DNA from: an uncultured Prevotella sp.
Lineage (GTDB): Bacteria > Bacteroidota > Bacteroidia > Bacteroidales > Bacteroidaceae
Assembly: GCA_946404405.1 (NCBI GenBank)
Contig: CAMJDL010000004.1
Coordinates: 61,184 to 125,183 of the forward strand
Length of the DNA stretch: 64,000 nucleotides
Reading direction: 5' to 3'
Shown here: in pieces, positions 25,662-33,793 of the stretch
Layout: each line of letters starts with the position of its first letter
Numbering within the stretch: the first letter of the stretch is position 1
Notes under the pieces: generated by a model
Told to the model about the DNA's origin: nothing
What the model saw: only the letters and a program-made list of their open reading frames with translations
Database searches by the model: none
Program-made: the position numbers and the translations under genes

Positions 25662-28373
25662 TCATTCTTCATTTGGGAACAAGTTTAGTTGTCCTGTCAG
25701 TTCGTCCAATACCTGCTGCTGACTCTTGCCTGCGTCAGGGTCGAGGTTCTCTTCTTCCTCTTCCGTTTCTTCCGGCTCTTCCGCAGGTTCAGGGAAACGT
25801 AGGGGTTCCAGTTCCTCGATTCTTTCTACCTGGAACGTCGTCAGTCGCTTGCCCTTGGCCTTATAGCCCTTGACGCTGATAAACTGTTCGACGTCAATCT
25901 CTTCCGTACCACGATAGGCATCGTTGCCACCGTATGTGACCTGCAGACGCGGATAGGCGGTATCCGTCAAAAGTATCTGTTGCGAGTTCTCGTTCTCGCC
26001 AATGTAGTTCTGCTTACGCTTTGTAGCCTCCATCTGGAATCGCTTGACGTAGGGATAACCCTGATTGTCAGCATCGTAGAGCACGCAGCTCCACACCTTG
26101 TCCACCTCGTATTTCTCCAGACGGTCGATGTTGTCCTCGAAGTGTACGTTGGCATCGAAGCCACTCAGGTAGTAGTCGCCATTCTTCAGGATGACCAATA
26201 TCTGGTCGCCATCGTTGAACTCGCCCAACAGTCGTCCGTGCTCGTCGTAGTTCAGGCGGTTTACGTCTGGGTCGTACCATACCTTGCGACCACCCAGCGT
26301 CGAGTGTCCGTGACTCTTCAGTCCGATGCGGTGTACCTGGAATTTGGTCAGCAAGTTACCCTTGGCTGCACGTCCCTTAATCATAATCTCCGAGAAGTCC
26401 TTGTCGAAGAAGATGCGTTTCAGTTTGGGTGCAGGGTCCAGTGTCACCTTGATGACTTCGGCCTCGCCATTGGGATTGGCGGTAAAATAAAGTACGCGCG
26501 ACCCCTCAGTACCTGCTGTGATGTCGTACTCACGATCGCGCGTGATGCTCGACACGTTGAAGCGCTTGATGTAGTAGTACCCCTTACGTCCGTCGCGATA
26601 TACAGCATTATATATGGTGCGCTGGTCGTTCTTCTTGAACACGCCCAGCCAAATAACATTCTTGCCGACAAACAGCTTGTCGGCCACGCGAACTACCTTG
26701 AACTTACCGTCCTTATAGAAAATGATGATGTCGTCGATGTCCGAACAGTTGCACACGAACTCGTCCTTCTTCAGACCCGTACCGATGAAACCGTCCTGAC
26801 GATTGATGTAGAGCTTGTGGTTGGCCTCGACGACCTTCGTAGCCTCGATGGTGTCGAAGTTGCGGATTTCCGTCAGACGCGGATGGTCCTTGCCGTACTT
26901 GTCCTTCAGGAACTGGAACCACTCTGCGGTTACCTCCGTCAGGTTTGCCAAGTCGCGATCAATCTCCTCAATCTCTGCCTTTATACGGGCCATCAGTTCG
27001 TCAGCCTTATCCTTATTAAATTTAAGGATGCGCTGCATCTTGATTTCCAGCAGTTTCAGGATGTCGTCCTTCGTCACCTCGCGTACCATCTGCGGATAGT
27101 AGGGCGTCAATCGGTCGTCGATATGTTCGCAGACAGCATCGATGGTGGGTGCCTGCTCGAATTTCTTGTCCTTATAGATGCGTTCCTCGATGAAGATTTT
27201 CTCCAACGAACAGAAGTGCAGCTGCTCCAACAGCTCGCCCTTGCGGATTTCCAGTTCTTGGCGAATCAGGTCCTTCGTGCGGTCTGTCGAATGGCGCAGC
27301 ACGTCGCTGATGGTCAGGAACTGCGGCTTGTTGTCCTCGATAACGCAGCAGTTGGGCGATATGTTGATTTCGCAGTCCGAGAAGGCATACAGCGCATCCA
27401 GCGTCTTGTCGCTTGACACACCAGGTGCCAGCTGTACCTGTATCTCGACCTTTGCTGCTGTCAGGTCTTCCACGTGGCGGGCCTTGATTTTGCCCTTGTC
27501 GATGGCCTTCAGTATGGAGTCGATGACGGTCTCTGTGGTCTTCGAGAACGGTATCTCGCGAATGACCAGCGTCTTGGGGTCCAGCTTCTCAATCTTGGCA
27601 CGTACCTTGATGACGCCACCACGCTGTCCGTCGTTATATTTCGACACGTCTATCGAACCACCCGTGGGGAAGTCAGGATACAAATGGAACTCTTCGCCAT
27701 GCAGGTAGCTGATGGCTGCGTCGCATATTTCTACGAAGTTGTGGGGCAGAATCTTTGAGCTCAAGCCTACGGCAATACCCTCTGCGCCTTGTGCCAGCAG
27801 CAGCGGATACTTAACGGGTAGGGTGATGGGCTCCTTGTTGCGTCCGTCGTACGACATCTGCCACTCCGTCGTTTTGGGGTTGAAAACGGTATCCAAGGCG
27901 AATTTCGACAGGCGGGCCTCGATGTAACGGGGCGCTGCGGCACGGTTGCCTGTCAGGATGTTACCCCAGTTACCCTGCGTGTCGATGAGCAGGTCCTTCT
28001 GGCCCATCTGTACCAGTGCGTCGCCAATGGAGGCGTCGCCATGCGGGTGGAACTGCATGGTATGTCCCACGATGTTTGCCACCTTATTATATCTGCCGTC
28101 GTCCATGCGCTTCATCGAGTGCAGAATACGGCGCTGCACGGGTTTCAGTCCGTCCTCGATGTGTGGCACGGCACGTTCCAGAATGACGTACGAGGCATAG
28201 TCCAGGAACCAGCTCTGGTACATACCGCTCAGGTGGTGAACGGCAGCAGCGTCGAATCGGTTCACGGGCTTATAGTCCGAATGACCCTCCGCAGCGTCGT
28301 CCTGCGCTGTGCCTTCCTGTCCCTCTGAAGCGTCTTGCTCCAATATCTCGTCGTCTCTTGTTTCGTCGTCCAT
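25662..28373 (-). CDS. parC: DNA topoisomerase IV subunit A (gyrase A-like)
   Basis: A 903-residue type IIA topoisomerase subunit. The breakage-reunion domain has HIEDGLKPVQRRIL (71-84), the quinolone-resistance-determining region HPHGDASIGDAL (109-120) and the catalytic tyrosine in AAPRYIEA (Tyr150). The C-terminal half has degenerate blades and lacks a clear canonical GyrA box, and it ends in an acidic, Glu-rich tail; the acidic N-terminal extension of 40 residues is also typical of the Bacteroidota ParC. It decatenates replicated chromosomes with ParE, which is not in this window. Its own promoter is at 28403-28433. Confidence 0.92.
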   Translation of the reverse strand: MDDETRDDEILEQDASEGQEGTAQDDAAEGHSDYKPVNRFDAAAVHHLSGMYQSWFLDYASYVILERAVPHIEDGLKPVQRRILHSMKRMDDGRYNKVANIVGHTMQFHPHGDASIGDALVQMGQKDLLIDTQGNWGNILTGNRAAAPRYIEARLSKFALDTVFNPKTTEWQMSYDGRNKEPITLPVKYPLLLAQGAEGIAVGLSSKILPHNFVEICDAAISYLHGEEFHLYPDFPTGGSIDVSKYNDGQRGGVIKVRAKIEKLDPKTLVIREIPFSKTTETVIDSILKAIDKGKIKARHVEDLTAAKVEIQVQLAPGVSSDKTLDALYAFSDCEINISPNCCVIEDNKPQFLTISDVLRHSTDRTKDLIRQELEIRKGELLEQLHFCSLEKIFIEERIYKDKKFEQAPTIDAVCEHIDDRLTPYYPQMVREVTKDDILKLLEIKMQRILKFNKDKADELMARIKAEIEEIDRDLANLTEVTAEWFQFLKDKYGKDHPRLTEIRNFDTIEATKVVEANHKLYINRQDGFIGTGLKKDEFVCNCSDIDDIIIFYKDGKFKVVRVADKLFVGKNVIWLGVFKKNDQRTIYNAVYRDGRKGYYYIKRFNVSSITRDREYDITAGTEGSRVLYFTANPNGEAEVIKVTLDPAPKLKRIFFDKDFSEIMIKGRAAKGNLLTKFQVHRIGLKSHGHSTLGGRKVWYDPDVNRLNYDEHGRLLGEFNDGDQILVILKNGDYYLSGFDANVHFEDNIDRLEKYEVDKVWSCVLYDADNQGYPYVKRFQMEATKRKQNYIGENENSQQILLTDTAYPRLQVTYGGNDAYRGTEEIDVEQFISVKGYKAKGKRLTTFQVERIEELEPLRFPEPAEEPEETEEEEENLDPDAGKSQQQVLDELTGQLNLFPNEE

Positions 28374-28402
28374 AAATTATGTTGTAGTTTTCAATTTCCC
28401 TG

Positions 28403-28433
28403 CAAAAATACAAAAAAAATCGGAGATAACAAA
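28403..28433 (-). promoter_or_regulatory. promoter of the parC transcript
   Basis: Minus strand: TTTG at 28433-28430, 19 bases, TATTTTTG at 28410-28403; the parC ATG is 30 bases downstream. Confidence 0.7.
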
Positions 28434-28469
28434 AAAAAGAGCCGAGAAATCTCTCTCAGCTCTTCTTTT
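28431..28469. terminator. terminator-like hairpin in a divergent intergenic region
   Basis: AGAGC-c-GAGA / TCTC-a-GCTCT stem (28438-28447 with 28454-28463), flanked by an A-run on the left and T-rich sequence on the right. It sits between divergent promoters where no transcript should end, which suggests a lost gene or insulation of the two promoters. The 28434-28691 stretch holds this hairpin, two GTTTGAAGTAA copies, the 21-bp array and the next promoter, and no gene that I can support. Confidence 0.6.
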
Positions 28470-28557
28470 TGCTAACGCAACGTCACCAGTGACATCGTTT
28501 GAAGTAAACAAAGGCGTTGTTTGAAGTAAGCTTAGACATCGTTATACGGTTTCTATT

Positions 28558-28641
28558 GTTGATTCGACGTCGATGAACGTTAATTCAACGTCGTTGAACG
28601 ATGGTTCACTGACGTTGAACGAGAATTCACTGTCGATGATT
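28558..28641. repeat. 21-bp tandem array 1 (four imperfect copies)
   Basis: Units at 28558-28578, 28579-28599, 28600-28620 and 28621-28641. On the minus strand the best unit begins GTTCATCGACGT, the same 12 bases that begin array 2 at 54175. The last unit runs into the -33 element of the HU-like gene. Confidence 0.85.
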
Positions 28642-28671
28642 TGGTTTTTCGAAACCTTTTGAGTAACTTTG
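28640..28671 (+). promoter_or_regulatory. promoter of the HU-like gene
   Basis: TTTG at 28640-28643, 20 bases, TAACTTTG at 28664-28671, directly abutting the 21-bp array. Confidence 0.75.
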
Positions 28672-28691
28672 CACCCAAAACTATAAGATTT

Positions 28692-29321
28692 ATGTACGCC
28701 AAGTATATCAAACAGGAAATAGCCGACCTGAACGGAACAGGTCATACGCAGGCCTATTATAAGATGAAGACGCAAGCCATGAGCCATGATGAGTTTGTGG
28801 ACCTTTGTAGTCGTGAGGGTGCGATGCCCAAAGACGCTATCGAGGGTGTGCTGACGCTGATTCATAACAAACTGGCACTCAGTATGGCTGAAGGATTCTC
28901 AGTGAAAATCAATGGGTTGGGCACCTTTACCGCTAAGTTGGGCATGAGGGATGGTGTATTGCCCGATGCCTTCGAACCTGGCGAGCCCAAGCATAACGCA
29001 AAGAACATCGAGGTTACAGGCGTCTCGTACAGGGCTGACAAAGAATTGATAAGCAACACGAGCAGGAAATGCGTCTTGGTGAAGGAAGGCGAGAGTCGCA
29101 TCAAGAAACCAACGACGACCCTTGAAGAGCGTATCGCTAAGGCAAAAATGTTTCTGGAGGAGAACCACCTGATGCGCGTCAATCAATATGCGTGGCTGAC
29201 GGGACTTTCACGAACTACAGCATCGATGGAACTGCGCAAGATAGCCAGCGACCCTACGTCAGGCATTGCGTCGACAGGACAAAACAGCCAGAAATATTAT
29301 ATATTGCGTAAGTATAAATAA
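28692..29321 (+). CDS. HU-family DNA-binding protein with C-terminal helix-turn-helix domain
   Basis: 209 residues. Residues 1-125 follow the HU/IHF-like pattern of Bacteroidota (MYAKYIKQEIADLNGTG at the start, SVKINGLGTFTAKLG at the beta-arm, VSYRADKEL at its end). Residues 135-209 form a separate helix-rich domain with TGLSRTTASMELRKI and DPTSGI, also found at 1-267. An upstream in-frame Met lies within the promoter, so the ATG at 28692, 20 bases after TAACTTTG, is used. Architectural or regulatory DNA binding is likely. The following AraC-type gene begins 11 bp downstream, so this protein may act together with it. Confidence 0.85.
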   Translation: MYAKYIKQEIADLNGTGHTQAYYKMKTQAMSHDEFVDLCSREGAMPKDAIEGVLTLIHNKLALSMAEGFSVKINGLGTFTAKLGMRDGVLPDAFEPGEPKHNAKNIEVTGVSYRADKELISNTSRKCVLVKEGESRIKKPTTTLEERIAKAKMFLEENHLMRVNQYAWLTGLSRTTASMELRKIASDPTSGIASTGQNSQKYYILRKYK

Positions 29322-29332
29322 GCAAAACCGGT

Positions 29333-31615
29333 ATGCGACGAATACTGCTCATCCTATCCCTGATGCTGTGTGTCCTCTCAGCTCGTGCTGACGAGGCGAG
29401 AGGGGATAGTGCCCGTATGGAAGTGGAACGCCTCCATAGGCTCAAGGACTCGATGTACAACAAGGCTTCGGCAGAGGCGCAGGCCAAGTATAACGCTGAG
29501 TTTGGCAACGATGAGTTGCAGAAGGACAGTCGCGTGGTGAGCCAATCGCGCATATATATTATAATAGGTAGTGTCCTGTTGTTGGCTGTCGGATGTGGGG
29601 TGTTGCTGCGCCAGCGGCGACTGATAGCCCTGCAGAAACAGCGCCTGAATGAGGACACGCAAACCCTTGAGGAGCTGCAGCGACATTACGCGCATCAGCA
29701 GCAGGACGGTACGGGCGATGGTCATGAACTGTCGGAACAGGACAAGCAGTTCCTCTCGAAGACGATGATGATTGTTACTAACCAAATAGAAACGAACAGC
29801 GTCAATGTGGACAGCCTGGCATCAGAGCTGGCCATGAGCACGTCGCAGTTCCGCAGACGCCTCTCGGCCATTACGGGCGAGACGCCACAGGGCTACATAA
29901 CCAACATCCGTATGCAGAAGGCGCGCCACTTGCTGGATACGTCGCCCGACATGACCATACTCGACGTGGCCCAGAGTTGCGGCTACGACGACCAGTCATC
30001 GTTCACCCGTGCCTTCAAGCGCTTCTTTGGTGTAACGCCCAGCGACTATCTGGCGAAAATCCTGCTATGCCTGCTGCTCCTGACGGGTAGCATGACTGTC
30101 GATGCTGCGCCTAAGGCCGATGGCAAGACTGTCAGCAAACAGGAGGCCATCCGACTCTATGAAGCCAGTGGGCGTTACTATGAGGAGCAGTTGTACGATA
30201 GTGCTGTCATCGTTGGCGAACAGGCACTGCCCATGCTTCGCCAGCTGGGTATGACTGACGAGATAGCCGACGAGCTGAGCATACTCTCCGTATGTACCTC
30301 GCGCCAGTCTGACTATCAGAAGGCTTTGCGCTATGCCAAGGAGTGCAATGCGATGGATCGTGCCAGTGGCGACAAGGAGATGATTTCGTCGTCGCTCAAC
30401 AACATCGGCGCCATCTATGTCGATGCCAAACAGCCGCAGGAGGGACTGAAATACATACTCGAAGCACTACAGCTGGCTGAGGAAATCAACCATCGTGCCC
30501 GCATCGCCATGTATTGTGGTGCGGCTGCCGAGACGGAGCTATGTTTGAGTCACTTCGACGCTGCCCTGCGCTATATCGAGCGTGCCATACGGCTGGAGCG
30601 CGAGGACGGGCGCGAGTTGAAACTACGCGTACGACTGGCCCAGAAGGCCGCCATCCTGTTAGGCATGAAGCAGCACGAGGAGGCGTTGGCCATCTTCGAC
30701 ACCATCATTCCCTACTTCCGTCGCGAGGGCAACCGCCAGTCGCTGGCCATATCGCTGAACAAAGTAGGACACACGCTGCTCTCCATGAGTCGCGAGGACG
30801 GTTGTGACGATGCTGAGAAACAACGCCTGGAGCGTCAGGCCGTACCCTATCTGCGCGAAGCTGTCAGCCTGTGTCACGAGATGGGCAATCCCTATAACGA
30901 GATGCACGCACGCGACGGACTGTATCAGGCGCTATGGACCATCAACCCCGATAGTGCCCGCCTGGAACTGGAGCGTTTCGACCTGCTGAAGGACTCGCTC
31001 TACAACAACGGTGCTGCCGACCTGCTGGCCCGCTATAATGCCGAGTTTGGCAATACCCGTCTGACAGAAGAAAACACCCAGGCACACCGTTCGCGCGCCA
31101 TCATCGTAACGATATGCATCGTGCTGCTTGCTGTGGCTGTCGCGCTGCTGGTCGTGCAGCGACGTCGTTCGGCCCTTCAGCGTCGCAGACTTAACGAAGT
31201 CGCCATGACGCTTGATGAGTTGCGTCAACGCTATGAGAACGCTCATACCAGCAAACAGCAGGAACTCTCGGCTCGTGACAAGGATTTCCTGACGCGCACC
31301 ATGAACATCATAGCCGAGCAGATAGAAACCAACAGCGTCAATGTGGATGCACTGGCGTCGCAGATGGCCATGAGTACCACCCAGTTCCGCCATCATCTGA
31401 AGGAGATAACAGGTGAGACGCCACAGGGCTACATCACCAACATCCGCATGCAAAAAGCGCGCCAACTGCTGGACACTTCCTCACCACAAACCACCATTTT
31501 AGACATTGCCCTCAGTTGTGGCTACGAAGACCAAGGCGCATTCACACGTGCTTTCAAGCGTTTTTATGGCATCACGCCCAGCGAATATCTTACGCGAAAT
31601 CAACAAAAGGTTTAA
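29333..31615 (+). CDS. double-headed membrane-anchored AraC-type regulator with TPR sensor (fusion)
   Basis: 760 residues that read as two copies of one architecture joined in frame. Unit 1: signal-like helix (1-19), short linker with SMYNKASAEAQAKYNAEFGN, membrane helix (74-92), coiled linker, AraC helix-turn-helix domain (about 140-241: GETPQGYITNIRMQKARHLLD, AFKRFFGVTPSDYL). Unit 2: hydrophobic helix resembling a signal peptide (243-258), TPR region (262-530), the matching SLYNNGAADLLARYNAEFGN, membrane helix (589-608), coiled linker, AraC domain (650-754). Unit 1 has lost the TPR block that unit 2 keeps. Alternating membrane crossings would put both AraC domains in the cytoplasm and the TPR sensor in the periplasm. 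Single-unit forms of this architecture are known in Bacteroidota; the tandem fusion looks unusual. Target genes unknown. Confidence 0.88.
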   Translation: MRRILLILSLMLCVLSARADEARGDSARMEVERLHRLKDSMYNKASAEAQAKYNAEFGNDELQKDSRVVSQSRIYIIIGSVLLLAVGCGVLLRQRRLIALQKQRLNEDTQTLEELQRHYAHQQQDGTGDGHELSEQDKQFLSKTMMIVTNQIETNSVNVDSLASELAMSTSQFRRRLSAITGETPQGYITNIRMQKARHLLDTSPDMTILDVAQSCGYDDQSSFTRAFKRFFGVTPSDYLAKILLCLLLLTGSMTVDAAPKADGKTVSKQEAIRLYEASGRYYEEQLYDSAVIVGEQALPMLRQLGMTDEIADELSILSVCTSRQSDYQKALRYAKECNAMDRASGDKEMISSSLNNIGAIYVDAKQPQEGLKYILEALQLAEEINHRARIAMYCGAAAETELCLSHFDAALRYIERAIRLEREDGRELKLRVRLAQKAAILLGMKQHEEALAIFDTIIPYFRREGNRQSLAISLNKVGHTLLSMSREDGCDDAEKQRLERQAVPYLREAVSLCHEMGNPYNEMHARDGLYQALWTINPDSARLELERFDLLKDSLYNNGAADLLARYNAEFGNTRLTEENTQAHRSRAIIVTICIVLLAVAVALLVVQRRRSALQRRRLNEVAMTLDELRQRYENAHTSKQQELSARDKDFLTRTMNIIAEQIETNSVNVDALASQMAMSTTQFRHHLKEITGETPQGYITNIRMQKARQLLDTSSPQTTILDIALSCGYEDQGAFTRAFKRFYGITPSEYLTRNQQKV

Positions 31616-31740
31616 ATTCCGTTACCTTAATACGCCAAAAATTAAAGAAAAAGGTTCGAATTTCGTTAAAATCGGCCATTTTGGAAGATTCTGCATAACT
31701 TTCCGTGCATTCTGCTGAAGGTTGTGCAGAGTTTTTCTTG

Positions 31741-31748
31741 TAACTTTG
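31741..31748 (+). promoter_or_regulatory. -7 element upstream of the candidate RNA element copy A
   Basis: TAACTTTG, with no convincing -33. It precedes the conserved element at 31760. The 31616-31740 stretch upstream shows no gene or terminator that I can recognise. Confidence 0.5.
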
Positions 31749-31759
31749 CGCTTGAAATC

Positions 31760-31826
31760 GCGAGAACGGGCGGCACCTCGGCAATTGGAGCGAGCTCCAT
31801 TGCACTCGGTTTGCACCGTCCTTGCA
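31760..31826 (+). ncRNA. candidate structured 5'-UTR element, copy A
   Basis: 67 bases closely matching, in a different context, the minus-strand element at 53752-53689. Predicted pairing: GGGCGG (31768-31773) with CCGTCC (near 31817-31822), and an inner hairpin TGGAG-CGAG-CTCCA. Copy B has AGAG-CAAG-CTCT at the inner hairpin, a compensatory change. Both copies lie just downstream of a TAnnTTTG promoter and before a short reading frame. The name and function of this element are unknown to me; it could also be a dispersed DNA repeat. Confidence 0.55.
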
Positions 31827-31853
31827 TCGTCAAACAAAAAGTTACGCGACAGA

Positions 31854-32009
31854 ATGAATAAGATGACACCAAACAATCAACAAGAGCGCAGGCATCAGGA
31901 AGCCCACAGCTATACTGAGGAACAGGCACGACTCCTGCTCGCCATGCGCGATATGGTGAAATGGGAGGTGGAGCGACAATTAAAAGAGATACTCAAATCA
32001 AGATTATAA
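31854..32009 (+). CDS. small hypothetical protein (51 aa)
   Basis: A 51-residue reading frame right after the structured element. It is hydrophilic with a predicted helix (YTEEQARLLLAMRDMVKWEV), no signal peptide and no recognised domain. A second Met three codons in is an equally good start. It may be a real small protein controlled by the upstream element, but coding evidence is only composition and position. Confidence 0.45.
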   Translation: MNKMTPNNQQERRHQEAHSYTEEQARLLLAMRDMVKWEVERQLKEILKSRL

Positions 32010-32064
32010 TTTATCAACCAATCAATATATAATAAAGAATTACAAATTAAAAAACTAAATGATT

Positions 32065-32949
32065 ATGAAAAAGATTTTGATGATGGTGGTCTTGATGGCT
32101 ATGACGTTGACAGTAAGTGCGCAACAGCGCAAGGCTCCCGCTAAGAAAGCTGCAGGTACTGCAGCTCGCAAGGCTCCAGCCAAGGCGGCGACCAACAATG
32201 TGGTGACGATAAACGTGGGCGGCACTAAGTTTAATATGATTAAGGTGCAGGGCGGCACGTTCAAGATGGGTTGTGACCCTGAGGCTGTAAAGGAGGCTTA
32301 TTTCCAGGAAGGTCCCGTGCATCAGGTGACGCTGAGCACGTACTATATTGCTGAGACGGAGGTGACGCAGGAGTTGTGGACGGTCATCATGGGCAAATTC
32401 CCGAACGAAATAGGCTTTAAGTTCAAGGGCGACAACTATCCGATGCATGACGTGACATATGCTCAGGTTCAGGAGTTTATCCAGGGTCTGAACATGGTGA
32501 ATTCTGACTACGAGTTCCGCCTGCCGACGGAGGCTGAGTGGGAGTTTGCAGCGCGTGGCGGCGTGAAGAGCAAGGGCACGAAGTATAGTGGCAGCAACGA
32601 TGTGAAGGCAGTGGGATGGACTAAGGAAACTTGCGGTGATGACTTCAGCGACACTTCGGCTCCCAACTGGGGTTTGCATGCTGTGAAGACGAAGGCTCCG
32701 AATGAGTTGGGCCTGTACGACATGACGGGCAACGTCCGCGAGTGGACTGCCGATGTCTTCGGGCAGTATGAGGCTGGTGCTCAGACGAATCCGAAGGGTC
32801 CGGCTGCTGAGAACGATCCTGGTTACGTGATTCGTGGCGGCGGATGGGACGAGGAGGCTGCCAAGTGCCGCGTGACCTATCGTGAAGGTTACTGGTCTAC
32901 GGGCTATAGCCATGATACGGGCTTCCGTCTGGTTTGCACGAAGAAATAA
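32065..32949 (+). CDS. exported SUMF1/formylglycine-generating-enzyme-domain protein
   Basis: 294 residues from the MKKIL start (an ATG two codons earlier is also possible). Signal peptide ending TVSAQ (about 20), then a Lys/Ala/Pro-rich linker (KAPAKKAAGTAARKAPAKAA), then the SUMF1/PvdO fold: GGTFKMGCD, VTQELWTVIMG, RLPTEAEWEFAARGG, LYDMTGNVREW and VIRGGGWDEEAAKCRVTYREG. The paired active-site cysteines of true formylglycine-generating enzymes are not evident in the C-terminal core, so a structural or ligand-binding role is more likely than sulfatase maturation, and no sulfatase is nearby. The gene begins a group of exported proteins with very similar signal peptides. Confidence 0.85.
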   Translation: MKKILMMVVLMAMTLTVSAQQRKAPAKKAAGTAARKAPAKAATNNVVTINVGGTKFNMIKVQGGTFKMGCDPEAVKEAYFQEGPVHQVTLSTYYIAETEVTQELWTVIMGKFPNEIGFKFKGDNYPMHDVTYAQVQEFIQGLNMVNSDYEFRLPTEAEWEFAARGGVKSKGTKYSGSNDVKAVGWTKETCGDDFSDTSAPNWGLHAVKTKAPNELGLYDMTGNVREWTADVFGQYEAGAQTNPKGPAAENDPGYVIRGGGWDEEAAKCRVTYREGYWSTGYSHDTGFRLVCTKK

Positions 32950-33083
32950 TTATTTATGTTCAAAGCCAAATGAGGAAATGAATCATGACTCTGTTGCTTG
33001 CAGTGGCGGCTCTGCGCTGCCACTTGCAGGCGCAGGTTTCGCACGACTTTCCGCTGAATTATTAATTTGAAAATTATACGACA

Positions 33084-33764
33084 ATGAGAAAAAGTATTCT
33101 GATCGTCTCAGCCTTGATGCTGCTTATGGCATGTGGAGGCAAGAAAACAAGTGGTGACGAAGCCGTTGCCGACTCAACGAACGTCCAAGCAACAGCCGTA
33201 GCCGACTCAGTGAAAGCCGTTGCCGAGGAGGCGACTGCCGAGGAGGACGAGATGGACGAACTGGTGTTTGCTCCAGACCTTAAGAACGACAAACCGCTGA
33301 ACCTGTCGGACGTTAAGGACGATGTGGAAAAGTATATCCCGTATTGGGATGAGACTTTCTATGAGGAAGACGAGGAGGAGGGCGTGATACGCTATAATCT
33401 GAGTCTGGGCTATGATCGTCCGCTGCAGCAGTTGTGCCAGGTATTGCCTGGTAAACCTGTCAATAAGAACGAGGTGGGTCGTGTCGTCCTCTTCGACCTG
33501 AACGGCGACAAGCATACCGATGCCCTTGTCTGCCTAGGCCGCTATGGCGTAAACAAAGACCTGTATTATGATGCCTATCTGTGGGATGAAGAATACTATG
33601 TCTTCAGCCGCGTCGAGAACTTCCGCGAGATTCCCAATCCTGGAATCGACAAGAAAACCTCAAGCATCACCAGCCACATCGGCTCTGACGTTGAGGTATG
33701 GCTCTGGAAGGGGAAGGACAAGACCAAGATTGTGAAAAAGGTGGAAACCGGCGAACGGAACTGA
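33084..33764 (+). CDS. hypothetical lipoprotein with acidic linker
   Basis: 226 residues; the lipobox LLMAC puts the lipid anchor at Cys14. Residues 20-60 are Ala/Glu/Asp-rich and unstructured (ATAEEDEMDELVF). The folded part includes VVLFDLNGDKHTDALVCLGRYG (about 133-154), which resembles FG-GAP/VCBS-like calcium-binding repeats around NGDKHTDALV. Function unknown. In the 134-bp gap before it, GTGGCGGC / GCTGCCAC can pair (about 33005-33024), without a T-run. Confidence 0.7.
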   Translation: MRKSILIVSALMLLMACGGKKTSGDEAVADSTNVQATAVADSVKAVAEEATAEEDEMDELVFAPDLKNDKPLNLSDVKDDVEKYIPYWDETFYEEDEEEGVIRYNLSLGYDRPLQQLCQVLPGKPVNKNEVGRVVLFDLNGDKHTDALVCLGRYGVNKDLYYDAYLWDEEYYVFSRVENFREIPNPGIDKKTSSITSHIGSDVEVWLWKGKDKTKIVKKVETGERN

Positions 33765-33793
33765 TTCCCTAATAGTCAGAAATATAACACGTA

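Noticed and set aside
25980..27416. 478-codon plus-strand frame opposite parC
   Set aside because: Antisense mirror of parC codons; no start context, and parC is unambiguous with catalytic residues. The same holds for the long antisense frames at 36809-37759 (opposite glyS) and 51753-53015 (opposite lpdA).
28558..28641. 21-bp arrays as CRISPR
   Set aside because: Units are head-to-tail without unique spacers, imperfect, and no cas genes are present.
28542..28865. 107-codon minus-strand frame covering array 1
   Set aside because: It starts inside the HU-like gene and overlaps that gene's promoter; the repeat-coded tail arises from the 21-base period.
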